Origin: Roseibium sp.
Lineage (GTDB): Bacteria > Pseudomonadota > Alphaproteobacteria > Rhizobiales > Stappiaceae
Reading direction: 5' to 3'
NCBI GenBank assembly: GCA_017643215.1
Contig: JAEPNV010000010.1
Span: forward strand, 1-64,000
DNA: 64,000 nucleotides
How positions within the stretch are numbered: the stretch's first letter is position 1; every line of letters begins with the position of its first letter. The translations under genes were made by a program, and so were the position numbers. The notes under the pieces were generated by a model. It was not told where the DNA came from, did no database searches, and saw only the letters and a list, made by a program, of their open reading frames with translations. Shown here in pieces: positions 18,355-28,310 of this stretch.

Positions 18355-21095
18355 GCTGCCACTCCCAATTCACCGGAGAAGACGTCCTTAAGCGCTGCGA
18401 TGAGCCCCGGCCGGTCGAACTTCGCGACATAGTCGTCAAATCCAGCCTGACGGCCGCGCTCGATCGATGCGGGCGTTACCATTGCGGACAGGGCCAGAAT
18501 CGGTATTTGGCGGAACCTTGGATCACGGCGCAGGGTTTCGCAGAATTCGAAACCGTTGATGTCCGGCATTTCGATATCGCTGACGATGGCGTGATACGTC
18601 GACCCGTTCTCCAAAAGCTCAAAGGCATCCGCTGGACCGTTACAGGTGGTGACATCGTAGCCTGCGGCCTTGAGAACCGGTGTCAGCATGTTGCGGAAGA
18701 ACGGCGAGTCGTCGACGAAGAGAACCTTTTTCGTCAGTGCCTCGATGTCCATTTCCTTGCGCATGAACCAGTCTTCAAACGCTTGCGGAAGATAGAAGCC
18801 CAGATCGATGATTTCCGTGGCGCGCTCCTTGATGACCGCCGAGCCCAAAATGCCCGGGCGCTCCGAGCCCACCTCAATGTTCATGCGATCCTCGACGATG
18901 TCCACGATCTCGTCGACGACCAGGCCCATGGACCGGCCACTGTCGGAGAACACGAGCATCGGCTGCGTGCCCTCCGTTTTGTGCTGGTCGCCCTCGTTGA
19001 CGTAAACCAGCGGCATCAAGGCCCCGCGATACTGAACCAGATCGCGGCCGTTGGAACGCTCGATCTTCGACACCTCGAACTCTTCCAGGCGGGTGACGAG
19101 CGACAACGGAACCGCCTTGGGCTCCGGCGCGCCGGCGCGGAACAGCAAGAGCGAGATCGCCGTTTGTGCGCTGGTCGCCTTGCTTTGCAGCTCTTCGGCC
19201 TCTTCCTCGGATTGTTCCGCGACCGCGCTCGAGGCATGGCTGGCCATCGCGCTGGCGACCCCGTTCGGATCGATGATCATGATCACGGACCCGTCACCCA
19301 GGATCGTGTTCCCGGAGAACATGGTCAGATTGCGCAGCATCGTGGACATGGGTTTGACCACGATTTCCTCGGTGTGGAAGACACCGTCAACCACGACACC
19401 AAAGGTCTGGCTGCCGACCTGCATGACAACGATAAATCCGTTGTCGGCGTCGAACGCCTCGTCGGCCTGCTCCGCCGATTGAACGCCGAGCAGTTGCGAC
19501 ATGTGCACCAGCGGCAACAGCTTGTTGCGCAACCGGAGCACCGGCGTGTCCTTGATGCGTTCGATCCGGTGTTCGGAATTAGTCTGGACGCGGACAAGCT
19601 CCACGACAGACAGCTGCGGGATGGCGAACCGGTCGCCGCCAGCTTCCACGATCAGTGTCGAAACGATTGCAAGGGTCAGCGGGATCTTGATGATGAAGCT
19701 GGTTCCCTTGCCCTGCGTGGACCGCAGGTCGACCGTGCCGCCAATCAGCTCGATGTTATTGCGCACAACATCCATGCCGACGCCGCGCCCGGACACACTT
19801 GTCACTTCGGCCGCGGTTGAGAAACCGGCGGCGAAGATGAACTTGTGGATCTGGGCATCCGTCATCTTGTCGAATTCAGCTTCGGTCGCGAGACCGCGCT
19901 CAAGAACCTTCGACTTGATCTTTTCAACATCGAGGCCTTTGCCGTCGTCGCGGACCTCGATGATGATGTGGCCGCCTTCATGATATGCGGCAAGCGTGAT
20001 GGTGCCCTTTTCCGCCTTGCCTGCGGCCCGGCGCTCGGCCGGCGTTTCCAGGCCGTGGTCGGCGGAATTGCGGACCATATGGGTGAGCGGATCCTTGATC
20101 AGTTCCAGCACTTGCCGGTCAAGTTCGGTATCCGCACCGATCATTTCCAGTTCGATCGGTTTTTCAAGTTCCTGGCTGAGATCGCGGACGATGCGCGGCA
20201 GCTTTTGCCATGCGTTGCCGATCGGCTGCATGCGGGTGGCCATCACGCCTTCCTGCAGCTCCGCGGTCACATTCGACAGGCGCTGCAACGGCACCTTGAA
20301 TTCGCTGTCCTCGTGCCGGCGGACGATCTCCAGGAGCTGGTTGCGCGTCAGCACGAGCTCGGAGACCATGGTCATCAAATGCTCGAGCGTGTCGACGGCG
20401 ACCCGGATGCTCTGGTTCGAAACACTGCCACCGGATTTGTTGGCGCTTTTCTTTTGCTCTGAGCCCTTTTCGTCGGCGGGGGCTGTCTTGGCCTTTGCGG
20501 TCTCAGCGGCCGGTTCCGGCGCTGCGGCGACGGCATCGCCCTCAACCTCTGTTTCCTGGAAAGCCTTTTCAAGCTCGTCCAATGACACTTCACCCGGCCG
20601 AAGCGGCCGCTCAAGCGTTTGATCAGGCTCGGACGCCTCGGCCTCCTGCTCGGCATCCGCGGAGACAGCTTCCTCTGTCTCGGATGTTTCGGCACCGGCG
20701 CCATTCATGGCTTCGTCGGCTTTTGCGGACATCGCCTCAAGTTCGCCGATGAGTTCGCTGTCGTCACCCTCTGGCTCGTCACCGCCGGCAGCTTCAAGCT
20801 CGCCCAGGATGTCCTTGATCCGGTCGATTGAAGTCAAGATGAGAGAAACGGCTTCTTGCGTGACCGGCGCACCGTCACGGAATTTGCCCATTAAGGTTTC
20901 CGCCGCATGGGCAATGCCCTCAAGGCGCGGCAAACCTAGAAACCCGCAGGTCCCTTTAATTGTGTGCACGAGTCGGAAAATGTTGTCCAAAATCGTGGCG
21001 TTATTCGGTTCCTGCTCAAACTTGACCAGTTCGACGTCGACGACGTCGAGGCTTTCGTTTGTCTCGGTAATAAATTCCCTGAGAAGGTCGTCCAT
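18351..21095 (-). CDS. cheA: Hybrid chemotaxis histidine kinase CheA
   Basis: This 914-residue kinase starts with a phosphotransfer domain (P1, phospho-His44 in HTIKGTCGFLG). An acidic, low-complexity linker of about 100-240 replaces a clear P2 domain. The dimerisation and kinase domains follow (DPLTHMVRNSADHG; DDGKGLDVEKIK; GRGVGMDVV). After them come two CheW-like regions and a C-terminal receiver domain (about 790-905, VSDIEMPDINGFEF). It phosphorylates CheY and CheB from ATP. The fused receiver probably acts as a phosphate sink or internal relay, as in other alphaproteobacterial hybrid CheA proteins. Confidence 0.95.
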   Translation of the reverse strand: MDDLLREFITETNESLDVVDVELVKFEQEPNNATILDNIFRLVHTIKGTCGFLGLPRLEGIAHAAETLMGKFRDGAPVTQEAVSLILTSIDRIKDILGELEAAGGDEPEGDDSELIGELEAMSAKADEAMNGAGAETSETEEAVSADAEQEAEASEPDQTLERPLRPGEVSLDELEKAFQETEVEGDAVAAAPEPAAETAKAKTAPADEKGSEQKKSANKSGGSVSNQSIRVAVDTLEHLMTMVSELVLTRNQLLEIVRRHEDSEFKVPLQRLSNVTAELQEGVMATRMQPIGNAWQKLPRIVRDLSQELEKPIELEMIGADTELDRQVLELIKDPLTHMVRNSADHGLETPAERRAAGKAEKGTITLAAYHEGGHIIIEVRDDGKGLDVEKIKSKVLERGLATEAEFDKMTDAQIHKFIFAAGFSTAAEVTSVSGRGVGMDVVRNNIELIGGTVDLRSTQGKGTSFIIKIPLTLAIVSTLIVEAGGDRFAIPQLSVVELVRVQTNSEHRIERIKDTPVLRLRNKLLPLVHMSQLLGVQSAEQADEAFDADNGFIVVMQVGSQTFGVVVDGVFHTEEIVVKPMSTMLRNLTMFSGNTILGDGSVIMIIDPNGVASAMASHASSAVAEQSEEEAEELQSKATSAQTAISLLLFRAGAPEPKAVPLSLVTRLEEFEVSKIERSNGRDLVQYRGALMPLVYVNEGDQHKTEGTQPMLVFSDSGRSMGLVVDEIVDIVEDRMNIEVGSERPGILGSAVIKERATEIIDLGFYLPQAFEDWFMRKEMDIEALTKKVLFVDDSPFFRNMLTPVLKAAGYDVTTCNGPADAFELLENGSTYHAIVSDIEMPDINGFEFCETLRRDPRFRQIPILALSAMVTPASIERGRQAGFDDYVAKFDRPGLIAALKDVFSGELGVAA

Positions 21096-21230
21096 GGCCT
21101 GCTCTCATCCGGCTGGTTACTGGTTCCGCGTTTCTGACAGAAACGGCTGGACCGGGGTGTCCATAATGAGAACAGTGGGACGAAACAGTTAAGATACGCT
21201 GAAGCAGCGAACGCAATTTACCATTTGGTT

Positions 21231-21875
21231 TTAAGCCGCATTGAAAGCAGCAATTCTGACAAGGTCGTCTTCCTTTTCGATCTTCAATGCCATCGCGCAT
21301 TCGCGTGCAAGCAACACCGTGTAGATCGGTTGAACAGAATGGGCGTCAATGCGTTCAGGCTCTTCGCCGCTCAAGGTTTCCTTCATTCCAAGCGGAATTC
21401 GCGGATTGAGACCTTTGGCGGTCAGCTCAAAACTTGGCGATGACGGTTCGCCGTCCATCGCAACGACGATATCGCCACCCCGCGGAACACATTGGTTGGC
21501 GATCAAGATGAGATTGAGCAGCAATTTGACGTGGTTTTTGGCCATCAAGTGCCGGGACACCTGCCAATCCAGGTTGGATTTCTCGTTTTCCATGAAACCG
21601 GTCGCCACCACCTGGGCATCACCCAAATCGATTTCGGCACCGGCCGAACCTGCCGCACCGAATGCCAGACGGGCGAATTGGAGCTTGGCCGATGCCTGCC
21701 GCGCGCTCTTTCGGATGAGGTCCATGGCGAACTCGCGCATGTCCTCTGATCCTTCTTCATCCAGAACCTCAAGGCCGTTGGTGATCGCGCCGACCGGACT
21801 GATGATGTCGTGGCAGACGCGGCTCGCAACCAGAGCGGACAAATCCAAAGAAGTGAGCTCTTTGAGTTGGGACAT
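21231..21875 (-). CDS. chpT: Histidine phosphotransferase ChpT
   Basis: This 214-residue protein has the phospho-acceptor His22 in SRVCHDIISPVGAI, the signature of ChpT. A two-helix dimerisation domain is followed by a degenerate kinase-like domain that does not bind ATP. ChpT passes phosphate from CckA to CtrA and CpdR. It lies 135 nt upstream of cheA on the same strand, and ctrA is 9 kb away, so cell-cycle and chemotaxis phosphorelay genes are neighbours here. Confidence 0.93.
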   Translation of the reverse strand: MSQLKELTSLDLSALVASRVCHDIISPVGAITNGLEVLDEEGSEDMREFAMDLIRKSARQASAKLQFARLAFGAAGSAGAEIDLGDAQVVATGFMENEKSNLDWQVSRHLMAKNHVKLLLNLILIANQCVPRGGDIVVAMDGEPSSPSFELTAKGLNPRIPLGMKETLSGEEPERIDAHSVQPIYTVLLARECAMALKIEKEDDLVRIAAFNAA

Positions 21876-21975
21876 GATTCAGGCAAGGCTTTCCCGGCGC
21901 AACGCCGCATGTGATTCGGTTCGCACGTTTTAAAGGGATACACACACGAATTGGCGCTGCCAAGCCGATGACGGG

Positions 21976-22461
21976 TTACCGCTGCGGTTCACACCCGGTT
22001 TTCCGCGCATTTTCGGCAGCGTCTGCGGAAAGACGATCCATGTTGACCATGAACAGGAACCGGTTCACCACCGAATGGAACAGGGTGAGCCGGCCATCGA
22101 CAAACGCAAAGATGTGGGGATTGCCGGCGGTCGCAAAACCCTCGGCGAGCGCAAAGGCGCCGCACCCGGCATAGGCCGGCGCGTAGGTCTCGGGCGCGTT
22201 CTTGAAAGCCGCCATATTGCCCTCATTCACAAACACCCACTCCGCGCCGCCCCACTCGTGAACGAAACTGCGGTCCCCCTTGCGCGGAAAGCCATCAACG
22301 AAATAAGCGACCGGATCATGGCCACTTAACGCGTAGCCGGCGATGGGATCGGGGATGAACAGCTCCGGCCGCGCGTCGCTGGTATCCACCAGAGCAAAGG
22401 AAATGAGCGCTGCCGTGCCGGCAAGCCACATCCTTGTCTGATTTGCGGTCCAGCGTTTCAT
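21976..22461 (-). CDS. Exported YHS-domain protein
   Basis: This 161-residue protein has an N-terminal signal peptide (MKRWTANQTRMWLAGTAALI, cleavage expected after about residue 28). A YHS-like domain follows (YALSGHDPVAYFVDGFPRKGD; EWVFVNEGNMAAFKNAPETY), then a Cys-containing C-terminus. YHS domains often bind metal or occur in metal-related proteins, but this family has no settled function. An upstream ATG at 22506 would add 15 basic residues; neither start has a strong ribosome site. It is divergent from eipA. Confidence 0.8.
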   Translation of the reverse strand: MKRWTANQTRMWLAGTAALISFALVDTSDARPELFIPDPIAGYALSGHDPVAYFVDGFPRKGDRSFVHEWGGAEWVFVNEGNMAAFKNAPETYAPAYAGCGAFALAEGFATAGNPHIFAFVDGRLTLFHSVVNRFLFMVNMDRLSADAAENARKTGCEPQR

Positions 22462-22588
22462 GAACTGATTCGGTTTTTGGCGGCGACGCACCCGCGAATC
22501 GGGCATAGCCCGGGAATCATATCATTGGGCGCACATCATGAAGCAGCGGATTTGCTGTTGTGCACCCAAGCCAAGGAGAGACAAGTCC

Positions 22589-23188
22589 ATGACGGTATTG
22601 CAAAACGGTGCGCTCCGGCTTGCATGCATTGCCTTTGTGCTCAGCGCCCTGTTCTGGCCGCACACCGCGACAGCGCAATCGAGCCAGCAAACCCTCGATC
22701 CGGCGGACAGTTATAGCCAGGACGAGATCGTCAACGCCGGCCACAGGTTTTTCGGCTCGATCTCCGGGAGCCTCGCCGCGGTGGTGGAACGCGCGTTCAG
22801 CCAATACGGCCAGCCAAATGGCTACATTCTAGGCGAAGAGGGCGCCGGTGCCTTCGTCGCTGGCGCGCGCTATGGCGAAGGGGATCTGTATACCCGCAAT
22901 GCCGGGACACATAAGGTGTTCTGGCAGGGTCCGTCCGTGGGCTGGGACTTCGGCGGTGACGGCGCCCGGGTGATGATGCTCATCTACAATCTTCCGTCCA
23001 TCAATGACATGTACAAAAGATATGTCGGCGTCAACGGATCCGCATATCTGGTCGGTGGCATCGGGATGACCGTGCTCAACAATCACGACATCTATGTGGT
23101 ACCGGTTCGCGCCGGGATCGGGGCACGCCTTGGTGTGAATGTGGGCTACCTGAAGTTCACGCCCGAACCGACCTGGAATCCGTTTTAG
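22589..23188 (+). CDS. eipA: Envelope integrity protein EipA (DUF1134)
   Basis: This 199-residue protein has a signal peptide and the DUF1134 domain (YILGEEGAGAFVAGARYGEG; then VGWDFGGDGAR). In Brucella this family is EipA, a periplasmic beta-barrel-like protein needed for envelope integrity and virulence. The ATG at 22589 follows AAGGAGAG; the open frame begins 17 codons earlier at 22538 without such a site. In Brucella and Caulobacter eipA is reported as CtrA-controlled; I see no exact CtrA box here. Confidence 0.88.
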   Translation: MTVLQNGALRLACIAFVLSALFWPHTATAQSSQQTLDPADSYSQDEIVNAGHRFFGSISGSLAAVVERAFSQYGQPNGYILGEEGAGAFVAGARYGEGDLYTRNAGTHKVFWQGPSVGWDFGGDGARVMMLIYNLPSINDMYKRYVGVNGSAYLVGGIGMTVLNNHDIYVVPVRAGIGARLGVNVGYLKFTPEPTWNPF

Positions 23189-23302
23189 CATTAACGACAT
23201 TCCGTAAGGGAATTCCTGCGCCCTTGGCGGAAAGCGTCACCTCGTCTATTGATGGTCCGGTGTTGGCGATTTATCTGACGTCTTCACACGGACCGGGAGC
23301 GG

Positions 23303-24646
23303 ATGTTGATCGAAGCCGCCATGTACACGGCGTTGGGCTTTTTTATCGCCAGTCTTCTTGCGCTGGCGATCCTGCCTGCGTTTTACAAACGCGCCGTGCG
23401 GCTCACCAAACAGGCCCTGCAGGCCGTCAACCCGGCGACATATGCCGAAGTGCGTGCAGCCCAGGACCAGGCCCTGGCACGCCACGCCGTTGAACTGCGC
23501 CGGGTCGAACAAGCGCTCGACCGTCAACGGGGACTGTACGCCGAGGAGAAGATGACGGCCGGCAAACTGCGGGCCGAATTGCTGACGCTGAAGGCTGCAC
23601 ACAGCGCCGAGTTGGCCAAATTGCAAGCCGAACTCCAAACAGCGGGCGAGGAAAAACAGACCAAAGACCGCAATGCAACGGACCTTGCCAAAATCCGCGC
23701 CAAACTCGCCGAGACGGAAAAATCTCTAGCCGCGGCGCTGGCGGAAGCGGACCTTTTGCGCCAGGCCCGCGAAGGGGCCGACCGCTGGATGCCGGCGGAA
23801 GACACGATGGCGCTTGCCACGATCACAGGCTTGGAAGCGCAGGTCGCAACCCTGTCGGCAAAACTGCAACTCTATGAAGCCAGCGGTGCCGAGACAGACG
23901 GCGCCCGGCCGGAGATTGCCGAAGCGGACCAGTTGGCGGTGATTGCCGACCTCGAAAAACAGCTCGTGGATGTGGAGGCCAAGTACATCGAAGCGCAAAG
24001 CGAGGTGACCCGGCTGATTGCGCAAATGAACATGAGCGGGGGAACCACCGACGCCCAGACGGAAGCCTTGTTGAATGACCTGGCTACCGCGAACGCCGAA
24101 AAGGCGCGTGTGCAGGCAATTGCCATGGACCGCGACCGGGCCTTGTCGCGTGCCAGGGCGCAGTTGGCGCAATTGCGTGACGATATCAAGCGCATGCCTG
24201 AACTGGCGTCACTGCGTGACGATCTGACCAGTCTTGCCCGGTCGCTGGCCAGTGACGCCAAACCCAGGCGCGGGAAAACCGCGGCAAAGACCGCACAGGT
24301 CGCCAACACCGCCAATGAGGCGCAGGCACGCGGCGGCGAACAGGATAAAAAACAGGCATCCCGGCAAACGCCTCTTGCTTCGGCTGAAACGACAAAAAGG
24401 CGAACGGCCTCCAAAAAGACGGCGGTATTGAACGCGCAAGCCGATGCCCCCGCCCTGTCGCCAAACGCACTGGTCCGGCGGGTCGTCAACGCCAGCAGGG
24501 AAAACCGGCCAGATGGCAAGGGCGATGGTCCCGCCCGCTCAATCGATGCCGGCACAAACACGAAACGAGACGCTACCGGACCGACGGCACCTGCCGCAAT
24601 TCCCGCTGCATCGATCGATAAATCCAAGAAGAAGGATGTGGCGTAA
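23303..24646 (+). CDS. Membrane-anchored coiled-coil protein of unknown function
   Basis: This 447-residue protein has one N-terminal transmembrane helix (about residues 5-27). A long charged coiled coil (about 45-315, rich in Ala, Glu, Lys and Gln heptads) and a basic, Ala/Thr/Lys-rich disordered tail (about 320-447) follow. This resembles a scaffold or spacer tethered to the inner membrane. I do not recognise a named family. The ATG at 23303 follows GGGAGCGG. It lies between eipA (114 nt upstream) and the DeoR regulator; the same strand and close spacing suggest an envelope-related role, which is inference. Confidence 0.75.
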   Translation: MLIEAAMYTALGFFIASLLALAILPAFYKRAVRLTKQALQAVNPATYAEVRAAQDQALARHAVELRRVEQALDRQRGLYAEEKMTAGKLRAELLTLKAAHSAELAKLQAELQTAGEEKQTKDRNATDLAKIRAKLAETEKSLAAALAEADLLRQAREGADRWMPAEDTMALATITGLEAQVATLSAKLQLYEASGAETDGARPEIAEADQLAVIADLEKQLVDVEAKYIEAQSEVTRLIAQMNMSGGTTDAQTEALLNDLATANAEKARVQAIAMDRDRALSRARAQLAQLRDDIKRMPELASLRDDLTSLARSLASDAKPRRGKTAAKTAQVANTANEAQARGGEQDKKQASRQTPLASAETTKRRTASKKTAVLNAQADAPALSPNALVRRVVNASRENRPDGKGDGPARSIDAGTNTKRDATGPTAPAAIPAASIDKSKKKDVA

Positions 24647-24706
24647 GTCACCAGGTGCTGCGTTGGTGATGTTGATGTTTCAAATAGACTGCCGCCCTGA
24701 TCTCAA

Positions 24707-25480
24707 ATGCTAATTGCCCGTCACAACGAAATCCTGGAAATTGCGCGGCAAAACGGCCGGGTCACGGTTGACGATCTGGCCAAACGGTTCGACGTAAGTC
24801 CGCAGACAATCCGCAAGGATCTGAACGAACTGTGCGAGCGCAGGTTGCTTGCCCGGACCCATGGCGGCGCCTTGTTGTCATCCGGTGTCGAGAATGTCGG
24901 GTATGAGGCCCGGCGCATTATTTCGAGCCGGGAAAAGGCTGAAATCGGTGCTGAGGTCGCGTCCATCATTCCCGACAACGCGTCGATGTTCATCAACATC
25001 GGCACGACGACCGAAGCCGTCGCCCAGGCGCTGCTTCAACATCGCGGGCTGATGGTGATCACCAACAACATCAACGTGGCCAGCCTCATGCGAGGGTATT
25101 CGCAAATCGAGGTCGTGATCGCAGGTGGACTGCTTCGCCACGCCGATGGCGGTATTGTCGGCGAGGCCGCTGTGGACTTCATGGCCCAGTTCAAGGTGGA
25201 TTTCGCCGTGATCGGCGCCTCGGCCATCGATCCGGACGGGTCCCTGCTCGACTACGATTATCGCGAAGTGCGCGTGACCCAGACGATCATGCAAAACGCC
25301 CGGCATGTCATCCTGGTGGCCGACAGCACCAAATTCGATCGCACGGCCCCGGTGCGCGTCGGTCACCTGTCCCAGGTCAACACGTTTGTGACAGATCAAT
25401 GCACATCCGCGCGCGTGGCGAAGATTGTCGTCGACGAAGACGTCACCCTCGTGGAAACGGCACGCCAGCACGTGTCGTGA
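24707..25480 (+). CDS. glpR: DeoR-family regulator, probable glycerol repressor
   Basis: This 257-residue protein has a DeoR helix-turn-helix (VTVDDLAKRFDVSPQTIRKDLNEL) and a C-terminal sugar-phosphate-binding domain (INIGTTTEAVAQAL; VIGASAIDPDGSLLDYDYRE). The sequence pattern is that of GlpR, which represses glpD/glpK and is released by glycerol 3-phosphate. The glp genes are in this window at 2.2-5.3 kb but 19 kb away and on the other strand. Other DeoR regulators share this architecture, so the exact ligand is inferred. Confidence 0.8.
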   Translation: MLIARHNEILEIARQNGRVTVDDLAKRFDVSPQTIRKDLNELCERRLLARTHGGALLSSGVENVGYEARRIISSREKAEIGAEVASIIPDNASMFINIGTTTEAVAQALLQHRGLMVITNNINVASLMRGYSQIEVVIAGGLLRHADGGIVGEAAVDFMAQFKVDFAVIGASAIDPDGSLLDYDYREVRVTQTIMQNARHVILVADSTKFDRTAPVRVGHLSQVNTFVTDQCTSARVAKIVVDEDVTLVETARQHVS

Positions 25481-25499
25481 CCCGGCCATGGTCGGATGA

Positions 25500-28217
25500 A
25501 TGCGACAAGATCGTGCATGGCACGCCTGCCCCGCCGAAGAGGCTGTCAGGGCATTTGGCGGCAAAACCACCGGCCTGACCGACGCGCAGGCCCGCGCCGC
25601 GTTTGAAGAATTCGGCCCCAACGCCCTGCCTGAACCACCCCGGCGCGGTCCTCTCCTCCGGTTTCTGCGCCAGTTCCACAATGTGCTGATCTATGTGCTG
25701 CTTGCCTCGGCGGCAGTCACCATGGCGCTTGGACACACAACCGACAGTCTTGTGATCATGGCGGTTGTTCTGGCAAACGCGGTGATCGGCGTGATCCAAG
25801 AGGGGCGCGCGGAAAACGCGATGAGCGCGATCCGGAAGATCCTCGCCCCGCAAGGAACCGTCATCCGCGACGGCATGCGCCAGGAGATCGACGGGACACA
25901 GATCGTTCCAGGCGATGTGGTCCTGCTGTCCGCCGGCGACCGCGTGCCGGCGGATATTCGGCTTTTGAACTCCGATGTGCTGTCGATCCAGGAAGCGATC
26001 CTGACCGGCGAATCCCTGGCGGTTGAAAAACACGTCGACGCCGTCCCGGAAGACCAGCCGCTGGGCGAGCGGTCGTCGATGGCATTTTCGGGCACGCTGG
26101 TGGTTCGCGGTCAAGGGACCGGGGTGGTTGTCGCGACCGGGAACAAAAGCGAGATCGGCCGCATCAGCGGGCTGCTGGCCCATGTCGACCAGCTCAGAAC
26201 CCCGCTCCTTGCCCAGATGGACGAGTTTGCAAAGTGGCTCACCGTTCTCATTCTGGTTCTCGGCGCGCTGTTGTTCGCCTACGGCACGGTTCTTCAGCAT
26301 CTCGAACCGCAATTGCTGTTCATGGCGATCGTTGGCCTGTCCGTCGCCGCCATCCCCGAGGGCCTGCCAGCGGTTTTGACCATCACACTCGCGATCGGCG
26401 TTCAGGCCATGGCCCGCCGCAATGCGATCGTCCGCCGGCTCCCCGCGATCGAGACCCTGGGCAGCGTTTCGGTCATTTGCACGGACAAGACCGGTACACT
26501 TACCATCAATGAAATGCAGGCGACGAGCCTTGCCATCGGCGAGACACGCTACGGTCTGACCGGTCATGGCTACGCCCCGGAGGGGACGCCCTATCGCGAA
26601 GACGCGCGCGACGATCCCCTGACCGACAAAGAAACGGCCGCATTGCAGGGATTGGCGCGCGCCGCGGCGCTTTGCAACGATGCCGAGATCTACCCCGACA
26701 CGGAAACGGATCATCCCATTTGGCGCGTCCAAGGCGATCCGATGGAAGGCGCGCTGCTTGCGATGGCGGCCAAATGCGGTGTGCGGGACTTGGACTGGCG
26801 CCGCCTCGCCGTGGTGCCATTTGACGCGCGGCACCGGTTCATGGCGGTCCTTCATGAGGATCCAGGCTCAGATGCCCCGCTTGTCAGCGTGAAGGGGGCC
26901 CCCGAGCGGATCCTGGCCATGTGCAGCCATCAAGTCGCCGCCGACGGGGAGCCCGAGCCGCTCGACGACCTTCAGTGGCACCGGCGCGCGGACAACCTGG
27001 CCAATCGAGGTCAGCGCGTGTTGGCTCTGGCGGAACGGCGTATGCCGGCCGGAACGCAAGAATTGGCGCCCGCCGATGTTCAGGAAAACCTCACGCTGGT
27101 CGGGCTCGTCGGCCTGATGGACCCGCCGCGGCCCGAAGCGGTTGAAGCAGTGGCTCGCTGCCGGTCAGCGGGCATTGAAGTGAAGATGATCACCGGCGAT
27201 CATCCAGGGACCGCAGCCGCCATCGGCCGGCAGATCGGGCTTGCAAAACCGGCCAATGTGCTGACCGGCGCGGATCTCGACGCCATGAGCGACGGCGACC
27301 TGAAGGCGGCCGTTCTGGAAACGGACATCTTCGCCCGCACCAGCCCAGAGGACAAACTCCGGCTCGTGATCGCGTTGCAAGCCCATGGCTTGACCGTTGC
27401 CATGACCGGTGATGGCGTAAATGACGCCCCGGCGCTCAAACGTGCGGACGCGGGCATCGCCATGGGTCAAAAGGGCAGCGAGGCGGCCAAGGAGGCCTCC
27501 GACCTGGTGCTGGCCGATGACAATTTCCGCTCGATCGCCGATGCCGTGCGCGAAGGCCGGACTGTCTACGACAACATCACCAAGGTGATCGGCTGGACCC
27601 TGCCGACGAGCACCGGCGAAGCGTTGACCATCGTCGCCGCGATCCTGTTTGGCCTGACACTGCCCGTGACCCCGATCCAGATCCTGTGGATCAATCTGGT
27701 AACCGCCGCAACGCTCGGTATTGCGCTTGCCTTTGAACCGGGGGAACCGGGCACCATGGACCGTCCACCCCGGCGCCGGGGGACGCCGCTCCTGACACCG
27801 CTGCTTGCCTGGCACATTTCTTTTGTGTCTGCGCTTTACATGGCCGCCGTCTTTTCGATGTTCGTCTATGCGCGCGAGCAGGGATATTCCGTGGCGCTGG
27901 CGCAGACGATCGCGGTCAACACGCTCGTCGTCTTGGAGGTGTTTCAGCTCTTCTTCGTGCGCACGATGCATGGCCCCAGTCTGACGATACAAACCTTCCG
28001 CGGCACAAGGCCCGTCTGGATCGCGGTCGGCGTTGTGGCGGTCGGCCAGGCCGCAATCACCTATGTTCCGGCAATGCAGGTGATATTCGGAACGGAGGCC
28101 GTTCCCCCGCGCGAGGCCGCGCTCATACTGGCACTCGGGGTCGCTCTGTTCGTCATTCTCGAAACGGAAAAAAGACTTCGGACCGCGGCGATGGGATCGG
28201 CGCGCAGCCTCGACTGA
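25500..28217 (+). CDS. P-type cation-transporting ATPase (P2 type)
   Basis: This 905-residue P-type ATPase has a cation ATPase N-terminal domain, the TGES dephosphorylation loop and the ion-site helix AIPEGLPAVLTITLAIG. The phosphorylation motif DKTGTLT follows, and the hinge GDGVNDAPALK comes later. About ten membrane helices are expected. The PEGLP motif places it with Ca2+/Na+ type pumps (P2A-like) instead of heavy-metal P1B pumps: there is no CPx motif or metal-binding domain. The ion is not identifiable from sequence. It starts 19 nt after the glpR-like gene and may be co-transcribed with it. Confidence 0.93.
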   Translation: MRQDRAWHACPAEEAVRAFGGKTTGLTDAQARAAFEEFGPNALPEPPRRGPLLRFLRQFHNVLIYVLLASAAVTMALGHTTDSLVIMAVVLANAVIGVIQEGRAENAMSAIRKILAPQGTVIRDGMRQEIDGTQIVPGDVVLLSAGDRVPADIRLLNSDVLSIQEAILTGESLAVEKHVDAVPEDQPLGERSSMAFSGTLVVRGQGTGVVVATGNKSEIGRISGLLAHVDQLRTPLLAQMDEFAKWLTVLILVLGALLFAYGTVLQHLEPQLLFMAIVGLSVAAIPEGLPAVLTITLAIGVQAMARRNAIVRRLPAIETLGSVSVICTDKTGTLTINEMQATSLAIGETRYGLTGHGYAPEGTPYREDARDDPLTDKETAALQGLARAAALCNDAEIYPDTETDHPIWRVQGDPMEGALLAMAAKCGVRDLDWRRLAVVPFDARHRFMAVLHEDPGSDAPLVSVKGAPERILAMCSHQVAADGEPEPLDDLQWHRRADNLANRGQRVLALAERRMPAGTQELAPADVQENLTLVGLVGLMDPPRPEAVEAVARCRSAGIEVKMITGDHPGTAAAIGRQIGLAKPANVLTGADLDAMSDGDLKAAVLETDIFARTSPEDKLRLVIALQAHGLTVAMTGDGVNDAPALKRADAGIAMGQKGSEAAKEASDLVLADDNFRSIADAVREGRTVYDNITKVIGWTLPTSTGEALTIVAAILFGLTLPVTPIQILWINLVTAATLGIALAFEPGEPGTMDRPPRRRGTPLLTPLLAWHISFVSALYMAAVFSMFVYAREQGYSVALAQTIAVNTLVVLEVFQLFFVRTMHGPSLTIQTFRGTRPVWIAVGVVAVGQAAITYVPAMQVIFGTEAVPPREAALILALGVALFVILETEKRLRTAAMGSARSLD

Positions 28218-28310
28218 GAGAGGATCTTGCCGAAAACAGGTTCGTGCCTGTCGTAACCGGTCCGGGCTACAGGTGAGCCTTTGGATGGCAACACCCGGAA
28301 AGACCGTCCG

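Noticed and set aside
18324..20622. Long + strand reading frames opposite cheA
   Set aside because: They mirror the CheA gene in other frames and have no motif or ribosome site.
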